DNA of 64,000 nucleotides from the NCBI GenBank assembly GCA_025677815.1, contig JAIXMP010000016.1, forward strand, positions 310,001 through 374,000. Reading direction: 5' to 3'. A program made the position numbers and the translations under genes. Numbering within the stretch: the stretch's first letter is position 1; each line of letters opens with the position of its first letter. Shown here in pieces: positions 1 through 13,500 of the stretch. This DNA is from Phascolomyces articulosus. Taxonomy: Eukaryota; Mucoromycota; Mucoromycetes; Mucorales; Lichtheimiaceae. The notes below the pieces were generated by a model. That model was not told where the DNA came from and ran no database searches. It was given only the letters and a program-made list of their open reading frames with translations.

Positions 1-2194
1 CCTATTACTGTTCTAAAAAGTTAATATAATTTTTTTTAGCTCATCAAATAACCAACACACCTTCTCTCCCCTTATTCTTATTACTGCATAACTCAATCAA
101 AACATATTTGACTACTATGACTATAAACAGTCCACATAATACCTCCCTCTCATTAAATTGCCTTTTTTATCAGTTCATAGGTTACATACAATAGAGAAGG
201 AGTTTTCTTTTTTTGTGCGTGTGTATTATTATTATTCCATCAAATTCGTCGAAGAACAAGAATCATCAACAAAGTTGAACTCCCCTTCCTATTCCCGCCA
301 AATGGGTTCATCTATCCATCAACTTGTATGGTAAATAATACCCCAATATTTTTATTTGTGTAATAATCATTTGGCTCAGACCACCACCCACCAAACAATA
401 CCAATCTAATTGTTTATTATTTCAAGATGTTTGAATGGTATAACAAGATTTGTACATGTAATATTATTTCTCATATAAAGTCAAAAACATCTTTAAAAAA
501 ATTAACCTTTTCTCCTGAACTTCTTTATTATATATTATCCTCTTGAATTTCTATCTATCTTATTATTATTATTATTACTATGACCCAAAAAAATCACCAC
601 AACCTCCTCTCATATATAGGCAACTCCTCATTCATATCCTCCTCTCTCTTTTTCTCTCTCTCTTTCTTCCCATAACCACAAAATACCACCCCTCCCTCGA
701 TACTCATCAAAAGAAGACATCGCTCCTGTTTCTTTATATATAAAATGTCTTTTTTTCCCCCTTTTTATTTTTGTTCAAACGGTAGATCTTACCAAAGAAT
801 CCAAATGGGATTATCATCGTCTTTATATTTTTATTTATACTAATAAACAGAAATATGAGATGATGATAGATGATGTCCCCTCTTTCTTATACATAATACG
901 ATGGGCCGTAACTCCCCTTTGTGAGTATTATAATGTGTCTTGATCATAATCACTCCTTTATGTGTGTTAAACCTGTCATTTTTTTTGATGATGATAATTA
1001 GTATATATAATAATTATGATAATTATAATCAATTACGCCTCTCTTTGACAATTAGATGAGAAGCATGATCACATGGAACCCTTGATGGATGGATTGAATT
1101 GTAATAACCATTTAACATCATCAATAATAATAATAATAATAATTTTTTTCTCATCCACTATAAATGTGTTGTACAAAAAAGCACAAGCTTAAAACCTTAA
1201 AGTGTCATCCAATCGTTTTCAATTGGTTGACATAATTTTTGATAGTTACAAGTCATTTTGGTATATCGATTATGAGATTTTTTATATACTCACATAGTGA
1301 ACAAATGGTAAAAAACTGAGCATCCCATTTTCCCATGGGTACCCATTTTTTTTTTTTTTTTTTGGTTATCATAAATAAAAAAGAGCTCTTTTTGTAAAAA
1401 ATTCCCAATCGGGTTGTCAGATTGATTAAGAAAATATAAAAAAGCACACAGACAAAAATATAAGAATCCCTTTTTCATCTATTTTGACTAATCTCTCCTT
1501 CATTATTTTTCACCATAATAATAGTAATTATTATTATTATTTTCACCAAACTAACTAAACTCTACTCCTCTTCTATACTCCTTGGATTGCTTCTTTTCAG
1601 CTGAGCGAAAAAAAAAGAACGGAGTTTCCGTTATATATTATAAAAAGGTGTGCTATTGTTGTTTGTTTTGCTGCAACTAGATGCAACAAATCAAAATTTT
1701 ATATGAAATGTTCAGTTACACCACTTTTATTCTAAAATTAATCCGCTAAAACAATAAGATATGAAATATGTGAGACCATGTTGTCTTTGCATAATATCTC
1801 TATATACGAATCATCACCATGAATCTTTCACTAGAGGTTTATGATTTTATTTAGTAAATCTCCTTGCCCTTCTTTCTTTTTTAAACCATCACCCCTTTTT
1901 ATTTTTAGTTGAAAATAATCATAAAGATTTTGGGTGGTGGTGAATAATATATAATGATGATGATGGGTGGCCGAAAACTCACTCTCTTCCTCCTCCCCCC
2001 TTGCCTTTTTTTCCCTCTTTTGATGTATCTTCCGGATAATTTTTTGGTTTGGGGGAGGGAGAGAGGGAAGGAGGTGGTGGGTGGAGGAGGAGAAGGTGGG
2101 AGAGGAGAGAAAAAGGTTGTATTATATATCATATATAAAAAAAAGAAGGGTTAAGATGATGAATACGATGAAAATGATGGATGATAATGATGAT
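1..2194. other. gene-free AT-rich spacer
   Basis: I see no supported gene. The stretch has short microsatellites (ATT/TAA triplets, CT-rich and A or T runs). Its open frames are short and low-complexity. The last part, about 2000-2190, is purine-rich on the plus strand and would be the 3' flank of VMS1. Confidence 0.6.
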
Positions 2195-4469
2195 TTATTT
2201 TTGCAATCGTTTCATCCGTTCTTCCGCAGCTCTTGCTCTCATTTCTCTTTCAAGTCTAGCTCTTGCTTCGGGTGTCATACTAGCCAAATTCATACCCGTC
2301 GATGGACCACTTATCGTCGACCCACCTAACGTCTGAGGTCCTGTCTTGGACGCTGCTTTCGAAGAAGAAAAAGAAACGTGTTCTTGTTTTTTCTTTTGTA
2401 AACGCGCTTCTTCTTTCTTTTGTCGTTCCAATTCAATCTTTCTCCGTCGTTCGGCATCACGTTCCTTTCGGATTCTATCCTTCTCCGCTTGTTCTTGTTC
2501 AGCTTCTCGTGTTAATGGACTTGGCACCCGTGCTTCTGTTAACCAATCCCAACGCTTTGGCATATCACACATGCATCGTCGAAATACATTCCGAGTATCT
2601 TTATCCTTGGCTACTTCATACGCTGTTTTACCTAGATCATTCTTGATCGTAGGATCCACGTGTAATTCACGTAATAACATTGATACCAAAGCAGGATGTC
2701 CTGCATGAGCGGCTATATGGAGTAAACTGGGATATCGTTTCAATTCTTCATCTTCACTGTCATTGTCGTCATCATGATTAGTATCATCATCGTCGTCCTT
2801 GTTGCTGGGGGATGATGCAGATACTAATTGACCACGAGATAATGATAATAATATATCCTCGTGTTTTCGAACATGCGCCAATACGAGTTGTTCTTTACCC
2901 TGTTTTGTAAGGGTCATTAGTTTTTCGATTTCAATAGGTCTTGTCTTTTTCATAGTGTGTTGTTGCTTCGTAGGACCGCCACTGGTAGGATGAGCAGCTT
3001 TGGATTTTTCCAATTGTTGTCGTGCTTTTTCCTCCTTGTCGATCACTTTGGCTCGATGTGCCTGGATCGCCTCAATATCGGCTTGCACAATTTTAAGTGT
3101 ACTTAATTCAATAAATACACGTCGTACTTCATTCAAGGTAGGTCGTCGTGTTGGGAAAGGAATGTTTTGAGTGGTATCGCGTGTCAAAATCGCATCTTCA
3201 TAACCATATACGACTTTACGATTGTTGCTAGGTGCATGCACAAAAACATGTTCACTCTCTTTGATATGCTGTTTCCATTGATTTAATATTTCTCGTACTT
3301 CTTGTTGTAATAATTGTTCATTGTAGCGTCGAATTTGTGCACCTGCAGAATTGGCAGCACCTTTGGCATTATCATTGGCTGATTGCGATCCACCTTGTTT
3401 TCGTCTCGCTAAAAAAAGAAAATTACACAAAATATATCAGTAACATTCTTTCCTCGCACTATTAATTCAATCACAAGAATAATAATAACTTACTGGTATA
3501 ACGATGAAACGTTTTATGCGCCACCATCTTGACTTCATTCACATCCAACTTGTGAGGTCCACGAATACTTTTATTCACATCAATCACAGCACCTGCAAAA
3601 TGTCCACCTCCCATCATAATAATCGTCCAGACTCGTTTTCTTTGTTCAAATCGAGTCGCTTGCATACGTTGTAATCCATCCAATGTCTCGGTCAATTTTC
3701 GATACACACCAAAATGAAAAGATCCTGGAATGTGTGGCGTAGCTTGGAACCAAGTTAATGCACGATGTTTCTTTTCAAATGGAGACAAGTTGTGTTGTAC
3801 AGCATCCAATGAAACGTGAAGAGCTGCTTCTTTCTCTTGTTGTTCAAATTGTTTGTTTACTAATACGTTGGTATCATCCTTCTTTGCGTCATCCTTATTA
3901 CTCTCATTATCTGTATCTTCGTCCTCTTCTGTATCTTCTTCAGATTCGGATCCAGAGATACTTTCAGCAAGATCTAATATTAGAATTCACCCCACCCAAA
4001 AAAAAAAAGTTAACATCTATTTTTACACAAACATGCAAAGCATCATTCTTTCTCACGCAAGGCACAGCATAGATAGATTTCACTCACCAGCAAGCATAGC
4101 TTCAAATTCGGATAAAGAAACTGGTGGTTGTTTCAGTACTAGTTTACGTTTAATATTATATCGATGCCAATCGGTTGAAAAATGTTTACGATGATCTTGA
4201 CGATCGTTGGTAGAAAAGACAAGATCGCAGGTATTGCAGGTTAATACATCAGGTGAACCAGCTGTTGATGTCGTTGTGGTATTGGCATCCTTTGTTTCTT
4301 GTTGAATTTCTAAATTCTCGAGTGCAGCTGTGGTGATATTCACTTTTTCTCGCTCTTGTTCTTCCTCTTGTTGTTGTTCATTATAATCGACAGGATGTAA
4401 CAAGTCTAATAATTCTTGAGGAATATGAAACACACTTAATGGACGTTGTAACTTTTCAATGACCTGCAT
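2195..4469 (-). CDS. VMS1: Vms1/ANKZF1-type tRNA endonuclease of ribosome quality control
   Basis: Exons 4469-4088, 3973-3494 and 3408-2195 join in frame to about 691 residues. In order I see a C2H2 finger (C78, C81, H96, H102), an acidic linker and the VLRF1 release-factor-like domain. That domain contains the KQGGSQSA loop, whose Gln (near residue 296) matches the catalytic Gln known from yeast Vms1. Ankyrin-like sequence follows (LLHIAAHAGHPALVSMLL), then a charged helix. The last 20 residues hold a perfect VCP-interacting motif, R-x5-AA-x2-R. In the known family the enzyme cleaves peptidyl-tRNA on stalled 60S subunits, freeing nascent chains, and works with Cdc48/VCP. Both introns are canonical GT-AG. 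It lies tail-first downstream of DHTKD1 on the same strand, 1.8 kb away, with no sign of coupling. Confidence 0.93.
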
Positions 4470-6308
4470 TGTAGGGATTGTTTATATAAAAGCAATAACG
4501 CGTGTATATATGGGTGGATAATAAAGATTTTATCGTCTGAAAATAAAAGGTATATATACTTCAGAACCGCAGTTATTTTTTGCCACTGACTGATTGACTA
4601 TGATATGTTCCGCAGTAAAAAAAAAAAAACTTTAATATGCTTTCTCTCTCAATAGCATTACTAATACCTAAATATAATATAAAGTATAGAATGCTATATG
4701 GGTTTTATGTCGCGTTGGACATGTTGTATTATAATTTGTTGTCATAAAACTTCTTTACCAAATTCTTATTTATCATCCCTTTAAGAAGGTGGTGGCTATT
4801 TTTCATACTTAAACTATAAGAAATGATGATACCACAGGCAGAAAATCAATTATCAAGGGGATCTGTTACACTCTAATAATAAATAAAGAAATATCCTTTG
4901 AAAAAAAAAAAAAACTATAACTTTAAAATTTACTTTTTGGGGTAAAAAACTTTTCTTATTGTTTGTTCTAAAACACGGTTTATGAGATTTCATAAAAAAA
5001 AAAAAAGATAATGGATGATGGATAAATTATGCAGGAAATATACAACGTGTGTTTTTTATTATATAGATCTATAAACATCCAGATGAAAAAAATATAGGTT
5101 TATCAAATGTTGCATAATTATGTACAATCTTAGATGGTCATAAATAAAAGAGAAAAACAAGTTTTTGGTAATTGATAATAATGTTGATGATGGATAGGTA
5201 GTATTATATTATAAACCGATAATAGGTAGATAGATACAATAAAAGAATGTAATAATAGCTTAATATAGTTTGAACCCTCATGATGATGTTGTTTTTGTTG
5301 TTGGCGCATATATTATTGTCAGATAATATAATTGACTGAAAAGAAAAGGAGAGAGAAGGGAGGGGGGAGTGCTTTTTGAATCAACTAGAAGTTAGCTAGT
5401 TATTAATGGAAGAAAGGAAAAAAACTTTTCTCCCTCTTCTTCTTCTTCTTCTTCTTTGGTATTCTCTCCCTTTCCCCTCGTTTCCCAACAATCTCTGTTC
5501 TTCTTCATTGTTTATTACATACTCCTAAAAACCAAGGGATAATATTATTTATTTGTTGTTGTTATGCGAGCGAAATGCAGACATTAAATAAATAAACTTA
5601 TTTATTTGGTAACTATGCGATTTATTCGTAGTAATAGAGTAAAAACAAAAGGAGGAGAGAGAAAAAAGAATCTATATACGTATTTTCAAATAACGATTCT
5701 ATTCGTGAATGTAATATTATGGTAATAAAAAAAAGCAAACAACTTATTCTTTTACAATAAATCAACATGTTATTCACTGACAGATCCATAATTTATATTT
5801 TTTAGGAGAATGACAAGATTGAGTAGCATTTTCTTGTGAGTATAATATTTGATCATCGTTGCATTCTTACACACAAATTAAACAAAGGATATAATGAAAT
5901 TGTTGTCCAAGCCATCATGGTACTCAGTAGTTAGGAAACTACTACTTCTACTATGACAACGACGATCAAATTTGGATCTTTTTTTTTACATCAATGTTGT
6001 TTTATACTCAACGTTGTTCCTGAAAAAAAATTATTCTGACTATGTAGATCACTCAATGCTAAATTACTACCATTTTTGTTATTTTATCACTCATTTTCTT
6101 CGCTTGAATGTATAAATTTTCTACATATTGAGTGATATATACGGTTTATTATAATATAATCAAAAGAACAAAGAAAATCAAATTGAAAAAAAAAATATGA
6201 TGGGGAATGAATGAATGTAGAGAACAAAAATTAAAAAAAATAGAGGACTGGGGATTTTTTTTCTACTAGTAGTATATAAAATACAGTGATTGGACTTTTT
6301 TTTTTCTT
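4470..6308. other. spacer between VMS1 and DHTKD1
   Basis: No gene is seen. It should hold the VMS1 promoter (near 4470) and the DHTKD1 terminator (near 6308). It has A/T homopolymers, a CTT repeat at about 5433-5456 and an ACGCGT hexamer at 4498-4503, about 30 bases upstream of the VMS1 start codon. Confidence 0.55.
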
Positions 6309-9300
6309 TTATACAGTCAAAGCATCTTGAATTAATTGGGCTTGTTCAGCACGATATACAGATGAAATACCAGTAGCAGGAGTAGCTAATGCGGATCGTC
6401 CAACATATTGAAGCTATATAATAGATAAATAGATGAGTGAGTATATCATCCAAACATTGACTTATTTAGTAATAATTCATTACCTTTTCATTGCGAGGAA
6501 TAAGCTGAGCAATGCGAGGTGCCATAAAAGCATAAGCACCTGCATTTTCAGGTTCTTCTTGACACCAAACAAAGTCACGAGCATAATTATATTGATCAAT
6601 GACTTGTTCAAGTTCATTTCGAGGGAATGGACTCATTTCCTAATAATTATAATAATAATAAAGCATGTATTTAATAAAAAGTTGTGTAGACTCAAATTTT
6701 TATGGTTGTTTTTTTCTTCTCTGATGTCCATTGTATTATTCTGTATTATTTACCTCAATTCTAACCAAAGCAATACGATCATCGAGACCCTTGGAAGCTC
6801 TTTCTTTGACCAAATCATAATAAAGTTTACCAGAAACAAAGACCACCTTTTCCACTTCACTGGGTGCTTCAGTGGCAACAGGATCATCCAAAACAGGCTT
6901 GAATTGATTACCAGGTGCCATTTCATCCAAGCTACTTATAGCAGCAGGTGATTTAAGCAAACCCTTGGGTGAAATAACAATCAATGGTTTTCTATATTGG
7001 CGGTGAATCTATATATTAAAGGGGGAGAGAGAGAGAAGGGTTAGAAATTAAAGCTGTAAAAAAAACACATCGTGTATGTAAATAGAATTAAAAATTAAAA
7101 AAGCATTTAACTTGCCTGACGTCTAAGCACATGGAAATATTGAGCAGGTGTTGTACAGTTCACAACAGACCAGTTGGGAGAGATATCATAACATTTATCA
7201 ATATCCATGGGTTCATTACTCATCTATAAAATAATAAAAACATTTAGTTTTCAAGTATTAAATAATCACTATTTTTTTTGTTTTTACCTGAAGGAAACGT
7301 TCAACACGTGACGATGAATGTTCAGGGCCAGCACCATCTTGACCATGAGGCAAAAGCATAACAAGGCCTGTTTGACGTAACCATTTGGCTTCACTGCTAG
7401 AAATAAATGTATCAATGGTAATTTGAGCGCCATTGAAGAAATCACCAAATTGAGCTTCCCAAATCACAAGGCGATTAGGAGATTCAATGGACATGCCATA
7501 TTCAAAACCAAGGACAGCATATTCAGACAAAGGACTGTTGGCAACCTATTTATAAATATAAATGTAAGAAAAGGAAACCTTTTACTTATCCTTCCCCCCT
7601 CCTCCTCCTCCTCCTCCTCATAATTACACCATCCAGGATTATCCCCTTATCTTTTAATTTCAACTTTTAATAAATAAATTACCTCAAGGAAACCTTGACC
7701 ATCACCTAATCCATGATTCAAAGGAATCATAGCCTTTTCAGTATTTTGATCCACAAACATAGCATGGCGCTGAGAGAAAGTACCGCGTCCCACATCTTGA
7801 CCAGAAATACGGACATCATGGCCTTCCTTCATCAAGGTACCAAAAGCAAGTGCTTCAGCCGTAGCCCAATCAATACCAGTTCCTTTTTCCAATCGCTTCA
7901 ATCTTGAACCGATATGATACTTTTCTAAACGAGGATGTAATAAAACATTGGCGACATCAGGAGCAGTGACGGATTGTTTACCCACGAGATCCAAAATGTC
8001 CTTTTCAACGCCAGTATCAGGTTCTTCTTCTGGAAGAGGACGTGTCTTAACATGCTCCATGCCTTTCCAATTTCCTTGCAAATGATAATTAGAAGGACAT
8101 TGAGCATCAGCACCACCATTGTTGGCCTTTTGAAGCTCGGCATCCAATGAGGCAAATTGGGATTCACGGAGAGCAGCGACGCTTTCTGCGGACTCAAAGA
8201 CATTTTCTTCGGCAAGTAATTTTTCTTCGTATTGTTTGGGTACCGAGTTGTGTAGACGGATGTTATTGTACATGAGAGGTTGAGTGAATGCAGGTTCATC
8301 CAATTCGTTGTGACCCCAACGACGGTAACAGATCAAATCAAGGATAATATCCTATATTTATATGAATAAGGGTTCATTTTCGTTAGTATCTATTCTTTCC
8401 TTTTGTTGTTGTTTCCAAAGACAAATAATTTTTTCTTTACCTTTCGGAACTTGTTACGATATTCAAAGACAACATCCATGGCACGAGCAACATCTTCGGG
8501 GAAATCACCATTGACATGAACCACAGGGACATTGATCATTTTACCAATATCCGAACAGTAGGTGGAGGATCGTGCATTTTGTGCAGGTGTGGTGTATCCC
8601 AATTGATTATTGACCACGATATGAACTGAACCACCTGATGAATAATGAGGCAAGTTGGACATGCCGAATGACTCCATGACAATACCTTGTCCACTGAATG
8701 CCTTTTCATATATAAAGAAGCAAATAAATGGATTAACATGAGTCTATTTTTCCTATCCATGATACCTATCGGATAGAAATTACTTACAGCATCACCATGA
8801 ATTTGTACAGCCATCACACGGTCACCTAAACTACATTCTGAACTGGATGTAGACATCAATTCTGTTTGTTTGGCTCTTGCCTTACCCATCACCACTGGAT
8901 TAACAGCTTCAAGATGAGAAGGATTACTCAATAATGAAACGTGTACATCACCTCCTTCATACTTCAGTGTTGGATTGTTAACTAGATTAAAAAAATGCAT
9001 TGATGAGCATATCAGCTAACCAACGCTATATAATACGCGCTTTATGAAAAAAGAGAGAGGAGATACTTTACTTAAATGAGAAATGACATCACCGACATGA
9101 GTTGTATCATTAGGTAATTCTGAATTTCCTTTCATTTTACTGAATAAGGCAGCGGGAGGATATTCCAACAAGTCACAGAGTAAATTGAGACGACCACGAT
9201 GTGGCATACCCACAAGCACATCTTGTACACCAGCTGTTGTTGGCGTGGAAAAAAAGGAAAAAAAGGTCAGCGAAAATTTATGCATAAAGTATTGGTGACA

Positions 9301-10571
9301 AACAACTTCACACGCATGAATTTTTTTTCTCACGGTTCCCAGTCCTTCTTTTCCCATATTTATACCTTGTGCTGACAGCTCAAATAATCGATCCAATGCA
9401 ACCATCATACTTTCGGCTCCTTCCAAACCATATCGCTTTACATTGGGAAATTTTTTAGCCAAGAAATGATCAAATGTCTAAATATATATATAATAAAAAG
9501 AGGATTATATATATATATATATAAGTTCCATGAATGTTTCAAAAAAAAAAGCCCATCCTCATTATATCCCAGTATTACTATCATTATTATTTTACCTCTG
9601 ATTTCGTCAAAAGTTCATGAATTCTTTTCTTTTGTTTAACTGAAAGTTGTGGTTTTGTCCATGATTCTACGGCATGGTACCACCATCGCCTTTCACTGGC
9701 AGACTATAATATAAAAGAAAGAATTGATTATTTGGTTTTAAAAAACTTGTTTCAGATTGAAGGTCTTATGATGTTCCTGCCTTAGTTTTTTAATCATTAT
9801 TATATTTACCGGAAGATGCATAAATTCATGAGCGATTCGACCACAATACACAGCATTAAGATGATTTAAAATAGTTTCAAAATTGGCTTCTTCTCGACTG
9901 GATGGATTACTGGCTGATTCGGTAACATGAAGAATACCTTTCATTTATATATATATAAAAAACACCAACAAGCGCGTGAGTGATATGAACAGTTCCTTTT
10001 TATTTTTATTATTATTATTATTATACCATCGTTCTACTTTACCTGCAAGGTTATAAGTTTTATTTGGATCAGTTAATCCATAGCGTTCAGGTTGGAGTGC
10101 CAATACTTCTCTATAAATAATAAAAAGAATGAGGATTTATTATGTTAAATCGTGGTTGTTTGTACCACACACACACCTAGTGTTCTACTAACAAACCATC
10201 CTCTTTTCATAATATACCCATCACGTCCCACCATGTCCTATCTATCTTTATACTTACTCGCTTTGTTTGATTTCAAGAGGATCTAAATGGGCTGATTTAT
10301 GACCATGTTGTCTATATGCTTGAACAAATCTAAGTAAACTACCGTACTCCATACGATTGGCAAGTTCTTCTTGAGTATAATCCGGCATCTTGTATTCTTT
10401 TGGAACGCGGTAACCATATACTTCTCGATCATGGTAATAACGTTTTGATTGAAATCCATAAGTGGTAGTAGTAGGTCTTCTCTTGTCCAGAGGTTGTAAT
10501 AATAAACGTCGTGGTTCAGCTAAAGCGAATCGACGAGTAGTAGCCACTGCAGCTGATCTATAGGGAAGCAT
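6309..10571 (-). CDS. DHTKD1: 2-oxoadipate dehydrogenase E1 (DHTKD1-type)
   Basis: Fourteen exons (10571-10258, 10110-10043, 9937-9810, 9703-9596, 9477-9366, 9233-9072, 8981-8788, 8701-8441, 8351-7683, 7545-7288, 7223-7116, 7008-6754, 6639-6484, 6413-6309) sum to exactly 966 codons. The thiamine-diphosphate E1 fold is clear: [23 protein letters not shown], a GD...NN cofactor motif ([12 protein letters not shown]...[10 protein letters not shown]), [16 protein letters not shown] and [24 protein letters not shown] and [12 protein letters not shown] are the DHTKD1 versions; classic Kgd1 has GHNETDQP and LGFELGYSMENP. The N-terminus (Arg-rich, few acids) fits a mitochondrial presequence. The family oxidises 2-oxoadipate towards glutaryl-CoA with E2/E3 in lysine and tryptophan breakdown. 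Intron 11 is GC-AG. Length is close to animal DHTKD1 (about 919 aa). Confidence 0.93.
7009..7115 (-). other. GC-AG intron in DHTKD1
   Basis: The exon 11/intron junction reads CAG|GCAAGTT, and the acceptor is ATATATAG|ATT. Splicing here joins LRRQ to IHRQYRKPL in frame, as the family requires, and no GT donor nearby does so. GC-AG is a known minor variant of the major spliceosome; the near-perfect remainder of the donor is typical for it. Confidence 0.85.
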
Positions 10572-13500
10572 TGCTTGTAATATATAATATAATAGTTATT
10601 AAGAAAATAAAAAGAGAAAAAAGAAGATAAAAGAAGTAAAAAAAAAAAAAAACGGGGTGCATGATCCTAAATTTATTGATGACCTTTTTTATTCATTTTT
10701 TTCCACGCTCGGCTGACCAACATGAATTCCATGTACCTGCTACTTTCAATTCATAATAACAACAACAATACTCACAAAAAAAGGGCGGGCTGTCGCAGTT
10801 CCGGTTCACTGGAATATGAGTAATATCCACTAAATAAGCTTTGAACCAATAACGATTTGCATAATAAAGAAGTAAAAAATATTATTATAGGTTTAGGTAT
10901 ACAACTCGGGAACGCCTATTCTTATCTGACATACATGTAGAGAGGGACAGGCCAGAACGCAGACAAGAATTACGCATTCATAGTTGTTTATTTTTTTTTT
11001 TAGTTTCGTGATACAGGGAATTTCGAGTCAGAATTTATTTCCTTGGGAAATTCTCATCAAGCATCATGTTTCATAGAGGTTTTCTTTCTCTCGTTCCCCC
11101 CCATAAATGTATCACATAACAAATGTAATATATTTTTGCTGTTACTGTATCATTACCCAGTAATATGGATAAGTACTATTTGTGCCTACACATATTATAT
11201 TTCGCATTCAAAACAAAAGAAAGAAGCTAATGACCAAAAAGAGAAATAGAATTCTGGTAATCTGTTACCCGTTGAACAGAATTCACGATAATTTCCGATC
11301 AAAAAGTGTGAATTCCAATCCAAAAAAAGTAATTCTTCATACAAACATATTCACACACTTTTACATTACATTACTCACTTTCAAGTCAAGCAATATTATT
11401 GGATTGACTCGTTTGATCTTGCGCTTGAAAAACAAAAGAGAGAGAGAGAGATATTGTGAAGTAGTTTGAAACAGAGTGAGAGAGAGAATTCCGAATAAAT
11501 TAAAGTTTATTCAAATTCACACTTTTTTATAATGAAAAATTAGTCATTTCTCGAAAAAGAATTACAAAAAAATTAGAAACTTTTCTCTCGTCCGGGTAAT
11601 CAAACATGCGACAGTTAACTTTCATAGAGTATGTGTCATCTATTTGGAAGGAAACTAAGACTAAAATAATCGTGTCCAGTTCATCGGATGATGACGATGG
11701 GAATTGATACAAAGAACCATGTGTATGGTCAATGGATTTTTTCAAATTATTTTTTCCCACTTGGTCTGCGGATTGGATTGACATATATAAAAAGCCAACC
11801 ACGTTTTTCTTTTGTTCGTCAATCTTACGCCAACATTTTATTGTCTTTTCAAAGTGAAGAACTGATATACAAAAAGGTAATATGAATACTTTTGTTGAAT
11901 GCTATCTTCTTCAACTTCATCAGAAATATATTTCGTTATTTTATACATTATTCGACCTCGTAAGAAAGGTTTGGAACAATGGTATTATCGTCAAAACTAA
12001 ATGATATCTTGAATCACCGTTATCCAAATAACCATGGATATTTTTTACCAAAAAAAATATATATAAAAAAAAATACCAGCACGATTTTTGAGAAAGAGTA
12101 TGGTGGAAAACTAGATGTTACATAACGCTCACATCATTCATATTGCAACCGTTATAGGGATTATATAGTGAATAGTTTACCATCAAGTACATGACTTGAC
12201 GATCCATTCGCTTTTAGTTTTTGTTTGATATCAAAGAAGATCTCATCAGTACATTCTATATATGCAAAACATATACGATAGACGAAAAGAATGTTCAATG
12301 CATCAAACATATAGCCAAAAAAAAAAAAAATAGTAATACTACTCATATCATATTTTGACAACAGCATCAGAACAAAAATTGATCGTTGTTGTTGAAAAAT
12401 TGGCGTAATAAAATCATCATTTATAACTTTATAGAGATTCTTAAGCACTGAAAAACGATATACGAGGTTGCTGACATCCTGAATCTGTGTAATCATCACC
12501 CGATAAACTTATGACACCTGGATGGATTATCTTTGACTATTACAAACCATGGTTTATTACCTCGCTCTGTCTTTGGAGAGAAAAAAATTACACTTGCATT
12601 ATTGATCTAATACACGAGAAAACAATTTCTTAGAAAAAGAAACGGTTGCAGATCAAGACACAATCATACATAAATCATACATACATACCATGACTTTATC
12701 AGTGAAACACTTTCTAAGAAGCCAAAAATACGACATTGACCAACAAAAAAATTAAGGATTTAGTATCTAAAGAATCATATTGAATAGTAAAGGAACGTCA
12801 TGGGAATAAATTACCAAAGGTGATGAGTTAGCGTTAAATATGTACGAAGAAGCATTGTAGGTTTAAGCTATACTCAAGGAAGTCCCTTATGTAGGTCAGC
12901 CAAAAAAAAAGTAAGAACCACTGTCTTATATTGCATATATATGAAGCATTGTATAAATATATTCAGAGGTTATAAAAAAATATTGAATACAACATAACGA
13001 ATATTCTGATAGTATGTCATTAACACTCTTATCAGATAGAGAAACTAGCACTACTTGATCATTATCATTATCCCAACATTTCGATAGTAGCATCATTAAC
13101 TAAAGTTCAACTAGGTAAAAATCAAAAAAAAAAAATTTCGAACAGATACTTTCTAAAGCACGTTATAATAACGGGAACGCGAAAGAACAGGAAAGCATAT
13201 CAGAAGTTGATGATAGACCCATTTGATATGGAGGTCACGTCAAAGAGATTCAAACAATGGGGAACTGTTGAATGCGACATGAAATCGAAAACAGATACAC
13301 ACAAAAAGCCAATGATAACCAAAAGCATCATATATCATATTAGGATCAATCGAATACCCACCATACATTTTTATACATTTATATGATTATATCCCTTTTG
13401 TCACTTCAATCGATCATTAAGATTTAAAAGAAATCGGAGAAAACTATACCCAAAAATGGTGTCGCCCAAAAAAAAAGGCCGTCACATTTTAACCCTACCC

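Noticed and set aside
6433..6951. 172-codon plus-strand frame
   Set aside because: It is antisense to DHTKD1 exons and introns and its translation is low-complexity.
6309..10571. Reading the E1 gene as 2-oxoglutarate dehydrogenase (KGD1)
   Set aside because: The signature blocks ([33 protein letters not shown]) match DHTKD1 rather than Kgd1.
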